DNA of 17,501 nucleotides from CAZOBJ01 sp964577825 (lineage in GTDB: Bacteria; Planctomycetota; SZUA-567; JAFGNG01). Numbering within the stretch: the first letter of the stretch is position 1; every line of letters starts with the position of its first letter. Position numbers and translations under genes: made by a program. Of the stretch, positions 1 to 7,050 are shown piece after piece. Below the pieces are notes generated by a model. It saw only the letters and a program-made list of their open reading frames with translations, was not told the DNA's origin and ran no database searches. The stretch spans positions 1 to 17,501 of the forward strand of contig CAZOBJ010000067.1 of assembly GCA_964577825.1 (NCBI GenBank), written 5' to 3'.

Positions 1-1400
1 CGCAACTCGTCGTCGATCCAGGCCAGGATAGGATACGGGAAGTGGAGATATCCGCTCAGCCCGTAGTAATACGCGTACACGATGACCGGCGAGCCCGACC
101 GTTGCCAGTCGCGCATCCAGCCGAAAAGTCGGCTGTTCTTCATGCAGGCCTCGACCGGCCCCACGGGATGCGTGTAGCAGCGGAAATAGTTGCAGAAGCT
201 CACCACCACGCCCGGATCGGGCCTAAGGTCCGGCGGGGGCGCCTTGTAGTTTAGGTAGGCGAGGTAGACCACCGAAATGTCGGGATGTTCGCGACGGACC
301 TGTTGCGCCACGCGATTCACAAACCGCAGGTAGTAGGCTGAGCTGCTGTTCGGCCAAGTGGATCCTTGCCCGCGGCCCATTCTCTTGCACGCCTCGCACT
401 CGCATTCGGCCTTGTTGTCCTCGGGCCACAGATCCAGGTACCTGACCTCGGGGTGATGATCCAGGAACGTGATGCCATGCTCGGCCATGAGGCGGGCCAC
501 CGCCGGATTGGACAAACAAAAGGCGAGCCCGCGCGCCTTGCGCACCCGCTGTCCGTCGACCAGGGCGAAGTACTCCGGATGCTCGTCGAAGAGCTCCTTC
601 GTGGGCTTGAGCAGCCTGTAGAAGTCGTGATGGCCGACCTCCAGATCGAAGCCTCGCTTCTCGACCTCGGGCCACACCTCTTGGTCGTACTCCGGGTCGC
701 GCGTGTAGTCGTCGGGCATGGGGAACTGCTGGAACTGTACGGTGTTGAGCCGGTTCTTCGCCATAAGGTCCAACGCGGGCATGATGCGCTCTTTCGCGGA
801 CACGCCGGGGCCGCGCACGCCGCGCAGATACCAGACCTGGTCGGCCCGGTAGGCGAGCCGCGGTTGCCAAGTGCGGTCGATGGGCCCGATGCGCACGGTC
901 GGCCGGCGTGGGACCACCTCGTCGGCCGGGTCGAAGTCTCGTCCGTTGACCGGGAACTGTGCCCAGCCCACGCCGAGGAACTCCTCCAACAGCGTGTAGA
1001 CCGCGTACAGCACCGCGCGCGGATTCGTGCCCGCGAGGATGAGCCGCCCCTCGCCCACCGTGCGGATCAGGAAGCTGTCCTCGGGAAGATTTCCAGGATC
1101 CTCCACGCCGGCAGTGCGCATGAGGTCGCTTTCCATGGTGCCCAGCACGACGGCCGTCTGCGAACCAGTGCCCGCACCCGTTGCGCGCACCGGCAGACGG
1201 GCGCCGGATATCTTCTCAAGGTACTCCTGGAGTTCGTCGGCGGCGAAGCGTTCCGGCACAGACGCTGTCTGCCCCACCAGGATCTCGGCGCGCGGCTCTC
1301 CTCGGTCGCTGAGCACCACCCCGCCCGTCTCGCCCGCTTCGACGAGGCATGTCGCCGATGCCACAAGCAGCACCGGCGTGAGTATCAGTGCGTAGCGCAT
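1..1400 (-). CDS. DUF4838-family glycosidase-like protein, secreted (3' end beyond window)
   Basis: The minus-strand frame stays open from the ATG at 1400 to the left edge (466 codons), so the C-terminus is missing. A GGAGGAGGG ribosome-binding site lies just upstream. Residues 1-23 form a signal peptide (MRYALILTPVLLVASA, then a possible VEA cleavage site), pointing to export. Residues about 45-60 read AADELQEYLEKISG, and a later stretch reads RAVLYAVYTLLEEFLGVGW; both are typical of the N-terminal domain shared by DUF4838 and alpha-glucuronidase-like proteins. A Cys cluster C333, C335, C338 follows the sequence LWPEDNKAE, the usual DUF4838 CxCxxC signature. Next comes a barrel-like part with VSFCNYFRCYTHP and VIVYAYYYGLSGYLHFPYP. 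DUF4838 proteins are predicted glycan-active enzymes of unsettled substrate, so no reaction is assigned. It is divergent from the methyltransferase at 1562. Confidence 0.9.
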   Translation of the reverse strand, partial: MRYALILTPVLLVASATCLVEAGETGGVVLSDRGEPRAEILVGQTASVPERFAADELQEYLEKISGARLPVRATGAGTGSQTAVVLGTMESDLMRTAGVEDPGNLPEDSFLIRTVGEGRLILAGTNPRAVLYAVYTLLEEFLGVGWAQFPVNGRDFDPADEVVPRRPTVRIGPIDRTWQPRLAYRADQVWYLRGVRGPGVSAKERIMPALDLMAKNRLNTVQFQQFPMPDDYTRDPEYDQEVWPEVEKRGFDLEVGHHDFYRLLKPTKELFDEHPEYFALVDGQRVRKARGLAFCLSNPAVARLMAEHGITFLDHHPEVRYLDLWPEDNKAECECEACKRMGRGQGSTWPNSSSAYYLRFVNRVAQQVRREHPDISVVYLAYLNYKAPPPDLRPDPGVVVSFCNYFRCYTHPVGPVEACMKNSRLFGWMRDWQRSGSPVIVYAYYYGLSGYLHFPYPILAWIDDEL

Positions 1401-1441
1401 CACAATCCCTCCTCCGTGCTGACTAGAGCGCGCAGCATGCT

Positions 1442-1471
1442 CGTATACGCAACGGCCGACGGTTTCCGCAA
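1442..1471 (-). promoter_or_regulatory. Candidate sigma70-like promoter for the DUF4838 gene
   Basis: On the minus strand TTGCGG (1471-1466) is followed after 18 bases by TATACG (1447-1442). The predicted transcript would start near 1435, about 35 bases before the ATG at 1400. The -35 match is weak, so this is tentative. Confidence 0.4.
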
Positions 1472-1483
1472 AAGGCCCGCCTA

Positions 1484-1512
1484 TTGACCGGCTCGCGCGG
1501 GCCGCATAGAAT
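1484..1512 (+). promoter_or_regulatory. Strong sigma70-like promoter for the methyltransferase
   Basis: TTGACC (1484-1489) and TAGAAT (1507-1512) are separated by 17 bases, and each is one mismatch from consensus. A start near 1519 gives a leader of about 43 bases before the ATG at 1562. Because the -35 box covers an upstream in-frame TTG at 1484, translation from there is unlikely. Confidence 0.65.
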
Positions 1513-1561
1513 CCCGTCAACGCCAGGCCCCTACAAGCCAACGCCCAGTCGGACCCTATGC

Positions 1562-2347
1562 ATGGCCTCATTCAAACACTACCAGCCCACTGCGTTTTAC
1601 GCAAACAACGGACAACCGGGCCTGGAGGGCAAGGTGGCCACGCATCACTGTCTCGTCGCGGAGCTGGTCGAACGGTTCGACCGCCCCGTTGTGCTCGAGC
1701 TGGGCACGGCCAAGGGGCTGTCCACGTGCCTGCTCTTGTCCGCATGCGAGCGCCGGAGCGGGCGCATGGTGTCCGTCGACATTCAGGACTACGCGGACGT
1801 GGCCCAGAGCCCGGCCTGGCAGTTCGTGCAGGCGGACGACGCCCGTGTAGAGGATGTGCTGGCCCAGGCGCCGCACCTGCGTGAGGGCATCGACCTCGTG
1901 CACGTGGACAGCTGCCACACGTACGAACACGTCACCCGCCAGCTTATGGGGTGGTACCCGTACGTCAAGGCCGGAGGGTGCCTTACCTTCCATGACGTGG
2001 ACCCGGCCGCGTGCGGCCCGACCGGATTCAAGCCGAGCCCGAGCACCTATCAGGACCTGCAGGGCGTGGCGCGCGCGGTCAAGGACTTCTTCCGCGCGAA
2101 CGAGGACGAGCTCTTCCTGACAATCCACTACGGAGCCACCGGCATGGCGGTCATGCACAAGCTCTCGGCCCTGGGCACAGAGCCCAGGCCCCCGGCGCAG
2201 CGCACGAAGTACGTGCCCCGGGTGGGCGTGCGCCGCGCCTGCGGGCTGCTGGCGCGGGCCGTGGCAAACTGCGCGCGCGACCGGGTGCATACCTGGACCG
2301 GCCGCACCGACTGGCGCGACCGATACGACGTGGACGCTGCGGACTGA
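1562..2347 (+). CDS. Class I SAM-dependent methyltransferase (Methyltransf_24-like)
   Basis: A 261-residue soluble protein with a Rossmann methyltransferase core. The SAM motif I is VLELGTAKGLST (residues 44-55). The acidic end of strand 2 is SVDIQDY with D73. The motif around D116 is LVHVDSCHTYEHV, and the post-core segment KAGGCLTFHDVD (about 136-147) is followed by a variable lid. This pattern of hVDxxHxYexV followed by GGxhxFHD is characteristic of the Methyltransf_24/cephalosporin-hydroxylase-like group, whose members often act on sugars or small molecules. The acceptor is unknown. The ATG at 1562 is chosen because the frame upstream overlaps the promoter and lacks family-like sequence; no clear Shine-Dalgarno is visible. 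The C-terminal 40 residues are Arg-rich. The gene of unknown function at 2445 follows after 97 bases. Confidence 0.85.
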   Translation: MASFKHYQPTAFYANNGQPGLEGKVATHHCLVAELVERFDRPVVLELGTAKGLSTCLLLSACERRSGRMVSVDIQDYADVAQSPAWQFVQADDARVEDVLAQAPHLREGIDLVHVDSCHTYEHVTRQLMGWYPYVKAGGCLTFHDVDPAACGPTGFKPSPSTYQDLQGVARAVKDFFRANEDELFLTIHYGATGMAVMHKLSALGTEPRPPAQRTKYVPRVGVRRACGLLARAVANCARDRVHTWTGRTDWRDRYDVDAAD

Positions 2348-2369
2348 CCTTGTCCAGACCGAGCGCGCA

Positions 2370-2397
2370 GCGTTCGGGCATACGCGCAAGCGAACGC
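2370..2397. repeat. Inverted repeat GCGTTCG/CGAACGC in the 2348-2444 spacer
   Basis: Seven-base arms at 2370-2376 and 2391-2397 are separated by 14 bases, between the methyltransferase stop and the next gene. The arms contain the GTTCG/CGAAC core also seen in the dyad before the DeoR gene, but with different spacing. It could be a transcript hairpin or a binding site; there is no T tract. Confidence 0.35.
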
Positions 2398-2444
2398 GGC
2401 GCGCGTGCCCGTCTGTCTTCCGGTCCTGTGCAGGAGCGCGCATC

Positions 2445-3524
2445 GTGCCTGACCAGGCCCTCAGCCTCCAAGACTACGCCCAATCCCTGCGCCGATGGCT
2501 CGCGGACTTCCTGGACGAGCATCCGCCGGGCCTCGTCCCGTTCGCACGCGAGGGCGACCGCGTCCCGCCCGGCTCGCGGACCGGGCTCGCGCCCGCAACG
2601 CTCGCGCTCAAGGTGGCACTCCAGACCGGGCTGTGGCGGACCTGGGACAAAGGCACGCGCACGCGGTGCGTGCACCGTGTCCTCTCCTTTCAGGAGCGCG
2701 CGCCCGGTCCGCTCCAGGGCTGGTTCATCGACGAACCAGCCGAGGAGCACATGGACCGGACGCCGTTGCTAGCACGCGTTCTGAAGAGACCGTGGCGCGA
2801 TCCCACCTGGCTTTGGCGCATGGGCAACCTGCGCCAGGCCTGGGCCGCCCTCGCGGGCGCGGGCGCCGCGGACCGAGTGCGCATGCCCGCGTGCCTGGCC
2901 GACGCGGACTGGACGCGGGCCTGGTGGCGCGGCGTGCACAGGTTCACGGACCCGTGGGCGCGGTACGCGCATCTGAGCGCGTTCGCCGCCGTGCTCGTTC
3001 GCGCCAGGTCCGCAGGCGGCCAACCGGCGGTCCCTTATGCGGACCCTCTGCCCCCGACCACGTGGCAGGCCGCCTTCGCTGCGGCCGAAGGCGCCCCGCC
3101 GCGCGTGGGCGTGAGCGGGCTCATGAAGCTTGTCACCCTGGCCGACCTGCTCGACCGCCCCGTGCTTGAGCCCGAGCGGCTCATCGACATCGCGCTCCGT
3201 GCATCCGCGTCCGAGGCCGCGCATGTGTGCTTTCTCGTCAATCCCCTGCTTGTCTTCGACCGCGCGCAGCGGCACGCCGACCACCGGGCGCGCGAGGTGG
3301 CCGACTGGCGCAACGCTGCCACCCAGCGGCTCGCGGACCTGCGCATGCCCGACGGCGGGTTCGCCACTACGGTTGATGGATCGATTGGCCGTTACACGCA
3401 CCTGACCGTGGGAACGCAACAGAGGCAGGGCGACGTGCACGGCGCGCACATGGTCGGCTGGGCCTTGGCGCTGCTGGGGCGCGCCGAAGGCCAGGACCTG
3501 GGCCTCACCGAGCCGCCCACCTGA
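2445..3524 (+). CDS. Protein of unknown function, possibly an alpha-helical toroid
   Basis: A 359-residue protein that I do not recognise. It starts at GTG (2445), supported by AGGAG at 2432-2436 with 8 bases of spacing. No signal peptide or membrane segment is visible. It is rich in Trp, Ala, Arg and Leu and looks mostly helical. The C-terminal part has LADLRMPDGGFATT (MPDGGF at residues 301-306) and later QGDVHGAHMVGWALALLG. A PDGGF turn followed by a helix and another helical repeat recalls alpha/alpha-toroid proteins of the terpene cyclase, prenyltransferase and polysaccharide lyase type. This is only a resemblance. It follows the methyltransferase on the same strand with 97 bases between, so the two may be co-transcribed. 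The composition is as G+C-rich as its neighbours. Confidence 0.75.
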   Translation: MPDQALSLQDYAQSLRRWLADFLDEHPPGLVPFAREGDRVPPGSRTGLAPATLALKVALQTGLWRTWDKGTRTRCVHRVLSFQERAPGPLQGWFIDEPAEEHMDRTPLLARVLKRPWRDPTWLWRMGNLRQAWAALAGAGAADRVRMPACLADADWTRAWWRGVHRFTDPWARYAHLSAFAAVLVRARSAGGQPAVPYADPLPPTTWQAAFAAAEGAPPRVGVSGLMKLVTLADLLDRPVLEPERLIDIALRASASEAAHVCFLVNPLLVFDRAQRHADHRAREVADWRNAATQRLADLRMPDGGFATTVDGSIGRYTHLTVGTQQRQGDVHGAHMVGWALALLGRAEGQDLGLTEPPT

Positions 3525-3588
3525 GCAATGCCATTTGCCCCCTGCGAGCAAAGCGCTTCTGGGACCGGACGAAACCCGCGGGCGCAGA

Positions 3589-3606
3589 GTGCGCAACCTT
3601 GCGCAC
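3589..3606. promoter_or_regulatory. 18-base perfect dyad, candidate operator
   Basis: GTGCGCAA and TTGCGCAC are perfect inverted arms around a central CC. A two-base centre makes it a poor hairpin and a better protein-binding dyad; the length resembles LacI-type operators. It lies 65 bases after the stop of the gene ending at 3524 and about 320 bases before the next start, with no LacI-type regulator in the window. Confidence 0.4.
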
Positions 3607-3704
3607 CGCGAGCAGCGGATAAATGTGGCAGGCCATCGCGTAGTATCGGTCGTTGGGTTCGGTCCACAAGACTCCCGGCACCGCGCAGGACCCTGCCATA
3701 CCCG

Positions 3705-3726
3705 ATACGCACGTCATACGCACGTC
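3705..3726. repeat. 11-base tandem direct repeat
   Basis: ATACGCACGTC occurs twice head to tail (3705-3715 and 3716-3726), followed by a further AT. The repeat length is close to one helical turn, so it might be a binding site, or simply a short duplication in the spacer. Confidence 0.5.
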
Positions 3727-3793
3727 ATGGACACAGATCAAGCACCGACCATGAAGCGTGCCTTCCTTTCCGGGCATGCCTTGGCACTCATGG

Positions 3794-3821
3794 TTGACAC
3801 GGACGCCACGCGGCGTATAGA
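3794..3821 (+). promoter_or_regulatory. Sigma70-like promoter for the gene at 3925
   Basis: A perfect -35 TTGACA (3794-3799) is followed after 16 bases by TATAGA (3816-3821). Transcription would start near 3828 and give a leader of about 96 bases before the ATG at 3925. Confidence 0.55.
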
Positions 3822-3924
3822 AGCTCGCTGCAAGCGCTACAACCTGACATCGCCGATTGGTGCAACCGACACCGCCCACGGCCACATGCAGCCCGGGCAG
3901 TGACATCTGACGAGGGAGGCCGTG

Positions 3925-6006
3925 ATGAAAAGAGAGCGCCGTCTCATTCAGCACCTCAATGCATTTCTGAAGCACACGCGCGGCAAGTGCCCGATCATCG
4001 GCTACTTCGAGCCGATCCTGCCGATGGTGAAGTGCGCCGTCGAACATCGCCTGGTCAGCGGCGTGGCCTACTGGGCAGTGTACGAGGGGATGGGCATCGG
4101 CGAGAATTTCGTGCGCTATCGAACCGGCGAGCGTGTTCCGGAAGCGAAGAAGAGGAGTCGAGGGCCCGGCGGCGTGCCGTTCGTCTGCGCCGACGAATGG
4201 GAGGAGTCGGTTCGTGAGGGGGAGCCCGCGCCTCTGGATGCGCCCTACGAATACCGGCAGGAAGTCCAGCCGGAGGCGGTCGAGTTGATCAACCAGGCCG
4301 GTCTGTTTTTCTACTCCTTCCTGCCGTTCGACGAGGGTCGAGTGGATTCGCTGCGCTACCTCGGAATGTTCGGCGGCCGATGGATTCCCGGACTGCTGAG
4401 TGAGGAGGACCACTCCGTCTACCCGCACCTGAGCGAATTGCACAAGGAGGCCCCGATCGCCGATCGGAACGAGGCGTATGCCAAGGCCATGGACTACGCC
4501 TTAGAGCATTTCAGGAAGGAGCGCCCTTACGGTCTCGGCGGGAGCGGAGTCGCCTGGTACCAGGCGGCCGCTTTGACGCGTCAGGGACGATGGGATCATG
4601 AACTGGCGAACGGGAACTTCCAGGTCCAGGCCGCCTTCCTTCGCGGCGTAAGCCGGCAACACGATATCCCCTTTGTCATCTACGCTGCGCCTTGGGGCTA
4701 CGATCACGACGGGATGTTCGGCGTGAAGGCCGATCCGGAGATTCCGTTCGGCCAGATACTCAACTGTCCTCTTCACGCGGCGAAGGACGTCGGGAAGCCC
4801 GACCATCTGTTGGAGCGAGAGGCGTACTTCTCCTGGTTCTCCGGCCCGGCCGCCTTGGTTCTGGAGGACATGCAGCTGCGGCTGTTCAAGAAGGGGAAAG
4901 ACAAGGATACCTTTGAGCCGACCGCGTTCTCCGAGGTCATCCGACGGCTGAACCGTCTCGCCTTCGACTCCGACTTCGACCGGGGCGAGCCGCTCCGCCC
5001 CGCGTGCATCCTGCTGGACGAGCGTCACGGCTGGACCCTTCCACACCATCCCGACGCCCGCTCCGACACGCCGTTCCTCCAGCGCAGGAAGGTGTGGGGC
5101 CTCTTCGACTACGAGAATCAGGACGTGATGGTGGACAATCTCTTCGGGGCGATCTACCCGGGATACGAGATGGCCGGCGGATGCGGCTGCACCGGGGGCA
5201 ACCTGGCGCCGACGCCCTACGGAGACTCGTTCGACGTCCTGTTCACGAACGCGGGCGCCAAGCCGCTTGCCCGCTATCCGGTCGCCATTCTGGCGGGCTG
5301 TCCGGAACCGACGCCCGCCCTCCAGAGAAGACTAGAGGAATACGTGATCGACGGCGGATCGTTGCTGCTCAACATCAGCCAGGTCGCCCATGACTGGGAG
5401 GATTTCCTGGGCGTCAGGTTCTCACCGCGCCACAACATGCAGTACACAGCGCTGGGCGTGCTCCGACCGGCCGATTGCTCCGAATGGCTCTCGCCCCCCA
5501 ACGTGATGGAAGAGCCGCGCTACCGCTATGTTCGCCTGGAGGCCGATGGCGCCGAGACGCTGGCGGTGACCGAGCGTGGGGACCCGCTTGTGCTCTGCCA
5601 CACGGTGGGCCGGGGAAAGGTCTGCCTGATTGCGGCCGAGTTCGCGCAGGAGATTTCCGGCGCCCATCGCCCGAACGGGCTGCTCAACGTCACGCGCGAG
5701 ACGATCGCCCGCCTTCTGGAACCGCACCAGAAGATGCGCGTGCGCGGCCGGCGGCTGCATTACATGGTCAACGAGACGCCGCGCGGGTTGTCCGTGATGG
5801 TGCTGAACAACGAGGCCCGCATCTGGCGGGGCTGGGTCTCCTTCCCGGGCCACGCCGGCGCCGAGGTACGCGAGTGGTATGCTGAGGAGACGCTGCAAAC
5901 GCACTCGGCCGAGAGGGAGCTGGCCGCGCGCTTGGTCATCCCGCCGTACGGCTTGCGGCTGCTCTCGGTGACCGGCCGAAAGCCGCAGCGTGCGAGACGC
6001 CGATGA
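3925..6006 (+). CDS. Glycosidase-like protein with a beta-galactosidase trimerisation-like domain
   Basis: A 693-residue protein with no signal peptide. GGAGG at 3915-3919 lies 5 bases before the ATG at 3925; the GTG at 3922 would be too close. The first about 350 residues have the look of a TIM-barrel glycosidase, with repeated strand-like segments such as QAGLFFYSFLPFDEG, DIPFVIYAAPWGYDHDG and YFSWFSGPAALVLED. Residues about 440-490 read RYPVAILAGCPEPTPALQRR followed by LEEYVIDGGSLLLN, the pattern of the class-I-amidotransferase-like (trimerisation) domain that follows the barrel in GH42-like and related enzymes. The last about 100 residues resemble a small beta-sandwich (LSVMVLNNEARIWRGWVSF, ending VIPPYGLRLLSV). 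The exact family and catalytic acids are not identified. Arg codons are more mixed (AGG, CGA, CGG) than in neighbouring genes. Confidence 0.8.
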   Translation: MKRERRLIQHLNAFLKHTRGKCPIIGYFEPILPMVKCAVEHRLVSGVAYWAVYEGMGIGENFVRYRTGERVPEAKKRSRGPGGVPFVCADEWEESVREGEPAPLDAPYEYRQEVQPEAVELINQAGLFFYSFLPFDEGRVDSLRYLGMFGGRWIPGLLSEEDHSVYPHLSELHKEAPIADRNEAYAKAMDYALEHFRKERPYGLGGSGVAWYQAAALTRQGRWDHELANGNFQVQAAFLRGVSRQHDIPFVIYAAPWGYDHDGMFGVKADPEIPFGQILNCPLHAAKDVGKPDHLLEREAYFSWFSGPAALVLEDMQLRLFKKGKDKDTFEPTAFSEVIRRLNRLAFDSDFDRGEPLRPACILLDERHGWTLPHHPDARSDTPFLQRRKVWGLFDYENQDVMVDNLFGAIYPGYEMAGGCGCTGGNLAPTPYGDSFDVLFTNAGAKPLARYPVAILAGCPEPTPALQRRLEEYVIDGGSLLLNISQVAHDWEDFLGVRFSPRHNMQYTALGVLRPADCSEWLSPPNVMEEPRYRYVRLEADGAETLAVTERGDPLVLCHTVGRGKVCLIAAEFAQEISGAHRPNGLLNVTRETIARLLEPHQKMRVRGRRLHYMVNETPRGLSVMVLNNEARIWRGWVSFPGHAGAEVREWYAEETLQTHSAERELAARLVIPPYGLRLLSVTGRKPQRARRR

Positions 6007-6041
6007 AGACGCGGGTTGCGACGAGATATCGAACACGGGAG

Positions 6042-6060
6042 GCGCGCCACGCTGGCGTGT
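6042..6060 (+). terminator. Weak hairpin after the glycosidase-like gene
   Basis: CGCCA (6045-6049) and TGGCG (6053-6057) pair around a CGC loop. The stem extends to 8 pairs with two G-U pairs. It lies 36 bases after the stop, but no T tract follows, so termination is doubtful. Confidence 0.25.
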
Positions 6061-6201
6061 CCCTGCGATAGACCCCTCTGGGACCGGCTCAACCACTCCG
6101 GCCGCCCTGATACCGAGCACTGCATACCCCACTCATCACCCCGGTTCGCGCGCCCTCCGCGACGGCTCCCAACGCGACCGCCGATTCCTCTCCTTTTTCG
6201 C

Positions 6202-6230
6202 TTGCATCGCGGGGCATGTTCGATTATGTA
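6202..6230 (+). promoter_or_regulatory. Tentative promoter for the DeoR operon
   Basis: TTGCAT (6202-6207) and TATGTA (6225-6230) are 17 bases apart. Both are weak matches. TAATAT (6229-6234) is a better -10 box but has no -35 partner. Either way the -10 region falls inside the dyad at 6216-6251, so a bound regulator would block initiation. Confidence 0.3.
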
Positions 6231-6251
6231 ATATGTTACAGGACCGAACAT
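6216..6251. promoter_or_regulatory. Nested 36-base palindromic operator, probable autoregulatory site of the DeoR protein
   Basis: Outer arms ATGTTCG (6216-6222) and CGAACAT (6245-6251) are perfect inverted repeats. Inner arms TGTAA (6227-6231) and TTACA (6236-6240) are also perfect, and both pairs share the same centre (6233.5). The outer arms match the half-site known for GlpR, a DeoR-family repressor. The site ends 12 bases before the DeoR start codon and is an A+T-rich island in G+C-rich DNA. Autoregulation is inferred from position and half-site. Confidence 0.65.
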
Positions 6252-6263
6252 ACGAGGAGAACC

Positions 6264-7013
6264 ATGCCCAAGCTCGCCGAAGACCGGCACCGCGCTCTGC
6301 TCAAGGACCTGCGCAGCGGCAAGGGCGTGCGCATCGTGGAGGCCGCCGAACGCCTGGGCGTCTCTCCCATGACCGTGCGCCGCGACCTGACCGTGCTCGA
6401 GGAGCAGGGCCTGGTCCAGCGCGTGCACGGCGGGGCCGTGCCCTCCCCCGCGGCGCGGTTTGGTGAGCGGCTCTCCACCCGCGCGCGGGCCAAGGCGCGC
6501 GCGGCCGCCAAGCTCGCCCGCTTCCTGCCTCGTGAGGGAGCCATCTATCTGGACGGGAGCACCACCATGCTGCACCTGGTCTCCCGCCTGGCCGGGGCGC
6601 GCGGGGTGCAGGTCGCCACGAACAACGTGGAGACGTTCCGCCGGCTCACTTCAGTGCGTGGCGTCGAGCCGCTCTTGATCGGCGGGCAGCTCGACCGGCG
6701 CACGGACAACCTGGTCGGCGGCCTGGCGCTGCGCTCGATCCTGGCTACGGTGTTCGACGCTGCGTTCTTCTCGGCCTGGGGCCTTGCGCCGAGGCTCGGG
6801 CCCATGGAGGTGACCCTGGAGGACGCGGAGGTCAAGGACCTCGTCGCGAGCCGCAGCCGGGCGGTGTACCTCGCCGTGGACGCCAAGAAGCTGGGCGTCA
6901 CCGCGCCCGGGGCCTGGCGTCCCGACCAGGCGCGCACGCTGCTTGCTACGGATCTCTCGGACAAGGACGCGCGGCTGCGGCCGTATCGGGCCCAGTTTCG
7001 CCGGATCCTCTGA
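6264..7013 (+). CDS. DeoR-family transcriptional regulator
   Basis: A 249-residue regulator, the usual length for the family. The N-terminal winged helix-turn-helix spans about residues 5-55 and contains RIVEAAERLGVSPMTVRRDL, then LEEQGLVQRVHGGAV, the diagnostic DeoR wing. The C-terminal sensor domain has YLDGSTTMLHL, VATNNVETFRRL, LLIGGQLDRRTDNLVGG, FDAAFFSAWGL and LAVDAKKLG, the sites that in relatives bind a phosphorylated sugar or polyol. The ATG at 6264 is preceded by GAGGAGA (6254-6260); an in-frame ATG at 6216 lies inside the operator and is rejected. It is the first gene of a likely operon: E2 starts 37 bases after its stop. DeoR proteins are usually repressors released by a sugar-phosphate inducer, so it likely controls both itself and the dehydrogenase genes. 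Confidence 0.93.
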   Translation: MPKLAEDRHRALLKDLRSGKGVRIVEAAERLGVSPMTVRRDLTVLEEQGLVQRVHGGAVPSPAARFGERLSTRARAKARAAAKLARFLPREGAIYLDGSTTMLHLVSRLAGARGVQVATNNVETFRRLTSVRGVEPLLIGGQLDRRTDNLVGGLALRSILATVFDAAFFSAWGLAPRLGPMEVTLEDAEVKDLVASRSRAVYLAVDAKKLGVTAPGAWRPDQARTLLATDLSDKDARLRPYRAQFRRIL

Positions 7014-7050
7014 CGGGCCGGCTCGCCGGCCGGAGCACAAGGAGCGAATC

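Larger units (their letters stand above)
3525..3924. other. 400-base gene-free spacer
   Basis: No convincing gene lies here. A 122-codon open frame at 3535-3903 has no family-like sequence and contains the predicted promoter of the next gene. What can be seen is an 18-base perfect dyad (3589-3606), an 11-base tandem duplication (3705-3726), a sigma70-like promoter (3794-3821) and the ribosome-binding site GGAGG (3915-3919). The base composition is visibly less G+C-rich than the flanking genes. Confidence 0.7.

Noticed and set aside
1343..1360. Lipoprotein signal (lipobox) in the DUF4838 leader
   Set aside because: The residues before the Cys are S-A-T, which do not fit the lipobox; an ordinary signal peptide fits better.
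366..1487. Plus-strand open frame of 373 codons in the left part
   Set aside because: The opposite strand reads a clear DUF4838 protein with signal peptide and Cys motif, ending exactly at a ribosome-binding site near 1405.
3535..3903. Plus-strand open frame of 122 codons in the spacer
   Set aside because: No ribosome-binding site or family-like sequence, and it contains the predicted promoter of the next gene.
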